The translations under genes were made by a program, and so were the position numbers. A stretch of DNA of 64,000 bases. Origin: Clostridium_AD estertheticum_D (GTDB lineage Bacteria > Bacillota > Clostridia > Clostridiales > Clostridiaceae). The notes beneath the pieces are model-generated. The model had not been told where the DNA came from. It saw nothing but the letters and a program-made list of their open reading frames with translations, and made no database searches. Numbering within the stretch: the first letter of the stretch is position 1; every line of letters begins with the position of its first letter. Location of the stretch: contig NZ_JAHLDM010000008.1 in the NCBI RefSeq assembly GCF_018861295.1, positions 108,668 through 172,667 on the forward strand, read 5' to 3'. Of the stretch, positions 60,937-64,000 are shown in pieces.

Positions 60937-62508
60937 ATGTTTTGCAAAAATAACACGCAACAAACTACATTTTTAGATCCCGTAGCCCAAATGCCCAAAT
61001 ATCTTTAAAATATTTTAAAGAATTGCTGGGCGCAGTCCTTTAGAGATTATGTTTTTCCTCAAATAAATGAGGAGCGTTTTTCTGTAATTTATAGTACTAA
61101 TAATGCATCAAGACCCAACACACCTATAAATATCATTATTGCTTTACTTATGATAAAAGAAATATTTCAGCAGACTGATGAAGAACTTATTGGTTCTCTT
61201 CACTTTGATATAAGGTATCAATATGCTCTTTATACTACAGCTTATGAGAAACAGCCCGTTTCTATAAATACCTTAACAAATTTTAGAAATAGGGTTATTG
61301 AATATGAACAATCTTCATGGATTGATTTAATTAAACTTGAAGTAGAAGCGCTAGCTTCCGCTGCTGCAAAATATCTTTGCATTAATAACAAAAAAGTTAG
61401 GGTAGATTCTTTAATGGTTAGTTCTTCATGTAAAAAACTTAGCAGGATTGAATTAGTTTATTCTGTAAACTATAGGCTTATTAAAGACCTTAATGAATAT
61501 AATAGTTCCCTTATTCCGGAGGAATGTTTAACATATCTTGAGAAAGGCAATAAAAATGAAACTATATACAGAACTCAAGATTTAAAAGCTACTTCTAAGT
61601 TATTAATTTTACTAAGGCATTCAAAACTGCTTTATGATGCTTGTTCAAAGTTAGATTCAATTATAACCGATAGCGAAAATTATCAACTTTTAGTTATAAT
61701 GCTTAAGGATCAAACAACTATGGATTGAAATAATAAATTAACACCTAAGGGTGGTAAAGAGATATCTTCAACAAGCCTTCAAAATCCTACGGATCCAGAT
61801 GATGCATATAGATTTAAGTATGCTGGAAATACTGGTTATGTTGCAAATATTGTTGAAACTTTTAATGATGATACAAGCATTATAACTAATTATGATCTTA
61901 AGCCTAATATATACAGCGATTCTAAATTTTCAGATGATGTTATAAAAGCTATTTCTGAAAAGAAAAAATCTGATGAAAAGATTCAGATGATTACAGCTGG
62001 TGCTTACTATGAACAAGCAAAATATTGAGTTAATACCCGGTGAACTAGTTGGAAGAAAACCATCCACAGATAAACTAGATTACAGTAAATTTGCTGTAGA
62101 TAAAGGGAAAAATGTCCTCTTAAGAATGAATGCCCAATAAAGTCACAAAAGAAATTTAATACTATCAGCGTTAGCGAGAAAAGACGTAACAATGGTCTTC
62201 AAAGAGAAAAAATGTCTCAATCAGAATATATCGAGCTTATTAATAAAAGAGCGGGTGTTGAGGGTATACCATCAGTACTAAGGCGAAGATATAAAATTGA
62301 CAATATTCCTATCCGTGGGCTACTTCGCTCAAAATTATGGGTAGGATTTAAAATTGCAGCATATAATTTTAAAAGGTTGCTAGTTAACATTCTCAAAAAC
62401 ACGGCTGACGCCTTAATTAAATTTTTTATTGCTATTTTTCTACTATTTTACAATATATTCAAGTGTAACAAGTTAAAATTTGGAATAATTCAGTATCCTA
62501 ACGGATAA
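60937..62508 (+). pseudogene. IS1182-family transposase, multiply broken
   Basis: ATG 60937 after AAGGAGG starts MFCKNNTQQTTFLDPVAQMP, hits an in-frame TAA at 61006, then resumes as an open frame (61150-61728) with the DDE-family N-terminal domain: INIIIALLMIKEIFQQTDEE, SLHFDIRYQYAL and NTLTNFRNRV. A TGA stops it at 61728; ITNYDLKPNIYSDSKFSDD, ITAGAYYEQA and the C-terminal KRAGVEGIPSVLRRRY follow in shifted frames up to 62508. The central catalytic part is partly deleted. The element cannot move by itself. Confidence 0.85.
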
Positions 62509-62571
62509 AACATAAGTTTTTGTGGTCCAATCATAGTATCTATTTTTATAACTTAATAGGAGATGTAATTA

Positions 62572-63711
62572 ATGGAATTCTTAAGTACAGAATTAGCTAG
62601 AATTATTATTGAACGGACTATGAATGTTGTTAATTATAATATTATTATAACCAACACATTAGGAATTATTATAGCTTCAGGAGATAAGGAACGAATTGGA
62701 GATATACACGAGGGAGCAAAAATAGCGCTTAAAACAAAATTAGAATTTAAGGTTAGTGAACATCTAAGTAAAAAATTAAATGGTGTATATTCAGGAACCA
62801 ACTTAATTATTGAGTTTCAAAATAACGTTATTGGGGTAATCGGTATTGCAGGGAAACCTAAAGATGTTTTAGGTTATAGTAAATTAATTAAAATGACGGC
62901 AGAAATGATGATAGAGCAAGAACATGCACTGAGGGAATTAGAAAGTAACAAGAAAATGAAGCAAGAGGTTATGCTAGCACTTATATCTAATAAACAAGAT
63001 ACGCTTCTCTTATTAGATAAATATATTAAAAGATTTGAAATCCCATACAATGATCCTATGCTTATTTTTATAATTGAAGTTAATTTTAAAGATAATCCAG
63101 ACAACATTGATTCAAATGTATTAAATACAATAATAAACCTATTAGAAGTAACATTTATGGAATCACTAGCAGCCATAATTAATTCGGAAACCATTGTAGT
63201 ATTACATAAATGCGTGCATATTAATAATGAAATTGAAGATTATAGTGAAAAACTAAAAGAAATTAATGAGAAAATATGTAACCAATTAGGCATTGTTGTA
63301 AAAATATCCACTGGAAAAACATATGAAAAGTTAACTGACATGTATAAATCTTTTAATATAGCTAAAGACACACTTATATTTGGAAAAAAGATATATCCTA
63401 ATGATAATATTTATACTTTTAATTCACTAAAGTGTGAGATGTTGTTTTCTCAAAATAGTGAAGAATGGAAAATTAACGAATTAGAAGACACGTACAAACT
63501 AATATCATTAAATGATAAAGATGGGGTGTTAAGAGAAACCTTAAAAGTTTTAATAGAAGAAAATGGGGAGCTTAATAATGTATCCAGTAGGCTATTTATT
63601 CATAGAAACACTATTAGATACCGATTAAATAATATTTATAATATAACAAATAGAAATCCTAGAAACTACATTGACCTATTTTGGCTTTATAGTTCAATGC
63701 TTAACTTTTAA
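62572..63711 (+). CDS. CdaR-family sugar diacid regulator
   Basis: A 379-residue transcription factor. The N-terminal sugar diacid recognition domain (about 1-130) shows YNIIITNTLGIIIASGDKER, EGAKIAL and VIGVIGIAGKP. A middle GGDEF-like helical region leads to a PucR-type HTH at the C-terminus: NVSSRLFIHRNTIRYRLNNI. CdaR senses glycerate or glucarate in E. coli. Here it lies just downstream of a broken IS and no sugar-acid gene follows in the window, so the target is unknown. Confidence 0.9.
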   Translation: MEFLSTELARIIIERTMNVVNYNIIITNTLGIIIASGDKERIGDIHEGAKIALKTKLEFKVSEHLSKKLNGVYSGTNLIIEFQNNVIGVIGIAGKPKDVLGYSKLIKMTAEMMIEQEHALRELESNKKMKQEVMLALISNKQDTLLLLDKYIKRFEIPYNDPMLIFIIEVNFKDNPDNIDSNVLNTIINLLEVTFMESLAAIINSETIVVLHKCVHINNEIEDYSEKLKEINEKICNQLGIVVKISTGKTYEKLTDMYKSFNIAKDTLIFGKKIYPNDNIYTFNSLKCEMLFSQNSEEWKINELEDTYKLISLNDKDGVLRETLKVLIEENGELNNVSSRLFIHRNTIRYRLNNIYNITNRNPRNYIDLFWLYSSMLNF

Positions 63712-63801
63712 CGACATTTCAGAAGGAAATGATTTAACTGAAACAAATTTGAATTTAAATAAAAAAGAATGTTTCTTCAAATGATTTTTTAATAATCTAA
63801 A

Positions 63802-63840
63802 GGGAGCATATCAGTTGATATGCTCCCCTTAGTTTATTTT
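63802..63840. terminator. Bidirectional terminator before PFOR
   Basis: Perfect 12-bp stem (63802-63813 with 63816-63827) with T-rich tails on both strands, between the convergent cdaR-like and nifJ genes. Confidence 0.75.
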
Positions 63841-63845
63841 AAATA

Positions 63846-64000
63846 CTATTTTTCACTAGCAAGTTTTTTGTATCCTGCTAATCTTTCTTTAGCATCATTT
63901 TCTGTTTTGACAAATAATTCTTCTGCAACTTCTGGGAAACTTTTTGCAAGTGAAGAATATCTTACTTCGCCCATTAGGTAATCTCTAAATGAAGTAGTTG
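63846..64000 (-). CDS. nifJ: Pyruvate:ferredoxin oxidoreductase, C-terminal end (partial)
   Basis: The last 50 codons on the minus strand read SFRDYLMGEVRYSSLAKSFP, then AEELFVKTENDAKERLAGYK and end ASEK-stop. This closing sequence is that of single-chain clostridial PFOR, which oxidises pyruvate to acetyl-CoA, CO2 and reduced ferredoxin. The rest lies beyond the right edge. It would take the pyruvate made by the lactate operon. Confidence 0.85.
   Translation of the reverse strand, partial: TTSFRDYLMGEVRYSSLAKSFPEVAEELFVKTENDAKERLAGYKKLASEK

Noticed and set aside
55350..62508. Prophage or integrative element
   Set aside because: Only isolated transposase and integrase fragments occur; no phage structural, lysis or conjugation genes, and no paired att sites.

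Overview
The window is AT-rich DNA from an anaerobic, low-GC Firmicute, most likely a Clostridium sensu stricto. The evidence is strong AGGAGG ribosome sites, clostridial protein types (EtfAB-linked lactate oxidation, a pyruvate:ferredoxin oxidoreductase C-terminus at the right edge, MCPs, CidA/LrgB) and rho-independent terminators between most units. Both ends cut genes: a class I/II aminotransferase on the left and PFOR (nifJ) on the right.

Layout. 0-5 kb: aminotransferase, KDPG/KHG aldolase (eda), U32 tRNA-hydroxylation-type protein, a divergent MocR regulator, then a MarR/FMN-binding-protein pair with a perfect operator palindrome. 5-12 kb is an accessory patch: IS-like palindromic debris, a small membrane protein, a Bacillus-type sacB-levB levan pair, an ORF-less group II intron remnant just upstream of sacB, and a decayed beta-propeller gene. 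12-20 kb: an MCP, then a Bce-type module (response regulator, kinase, undecaprenyl-PP phosphatase, BceA, BceB), and tRNA-Ser(CGA). 20-24 kb: an iron-siderophore ABC operon behind tandem repeats, a sigma-A promoter and a Fur-like box. 24-31 kb: dimethylarginine dimethylaminohydrolase behind a sigma-54 promoter and its likely activator, an ABC exporter pair, and a second MCP.

31-47 kb is the most interesting block. It holds molybdopterin synthesis genes (MOSC, moaC, moaA, mogA), XdhC, and a long minus-strand operon: a MOP-type molybdenum aldehyde oxidoreductase with a molybdopterin-binding protein and a poorly understood accessory set. That set is an HdrD/GltD-like oxidoreductase, a zinc-ribbon redox protein, a methyltransferase, a C-GCAxxG-C-C protein, a tetraether-synthase-like radical SAM enzyme, an NTP transferase-HD fusion, a CobC-like phosphatase and a PaaK-like adenylate-forming enzyme. 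Together these look like a dedicated maturation or cofactor-tailoring system.

47-55 kb is a lactate-oxidation operon read leftward: etfB, etfA, lctD, an acyl-CoA dehydrogenase, lactate permease, lactate racemase. It has two copies of one promoter-operator, upstream of etfB and of lctD. 55-62.5 kb is a decay zone: a truncated lctD paralogue, a broken IS110-family transposase with a possible bridge-RNA end, an integrase fragment, an internally deleted cfa gene, intact lrgA/lrgB, an unknown protein and a broken IS1182-type transposase. A CdaR-type regulator and the PFOR fragment close the window.

All calls come from reading the sequence and from memory of families; no database search was run.
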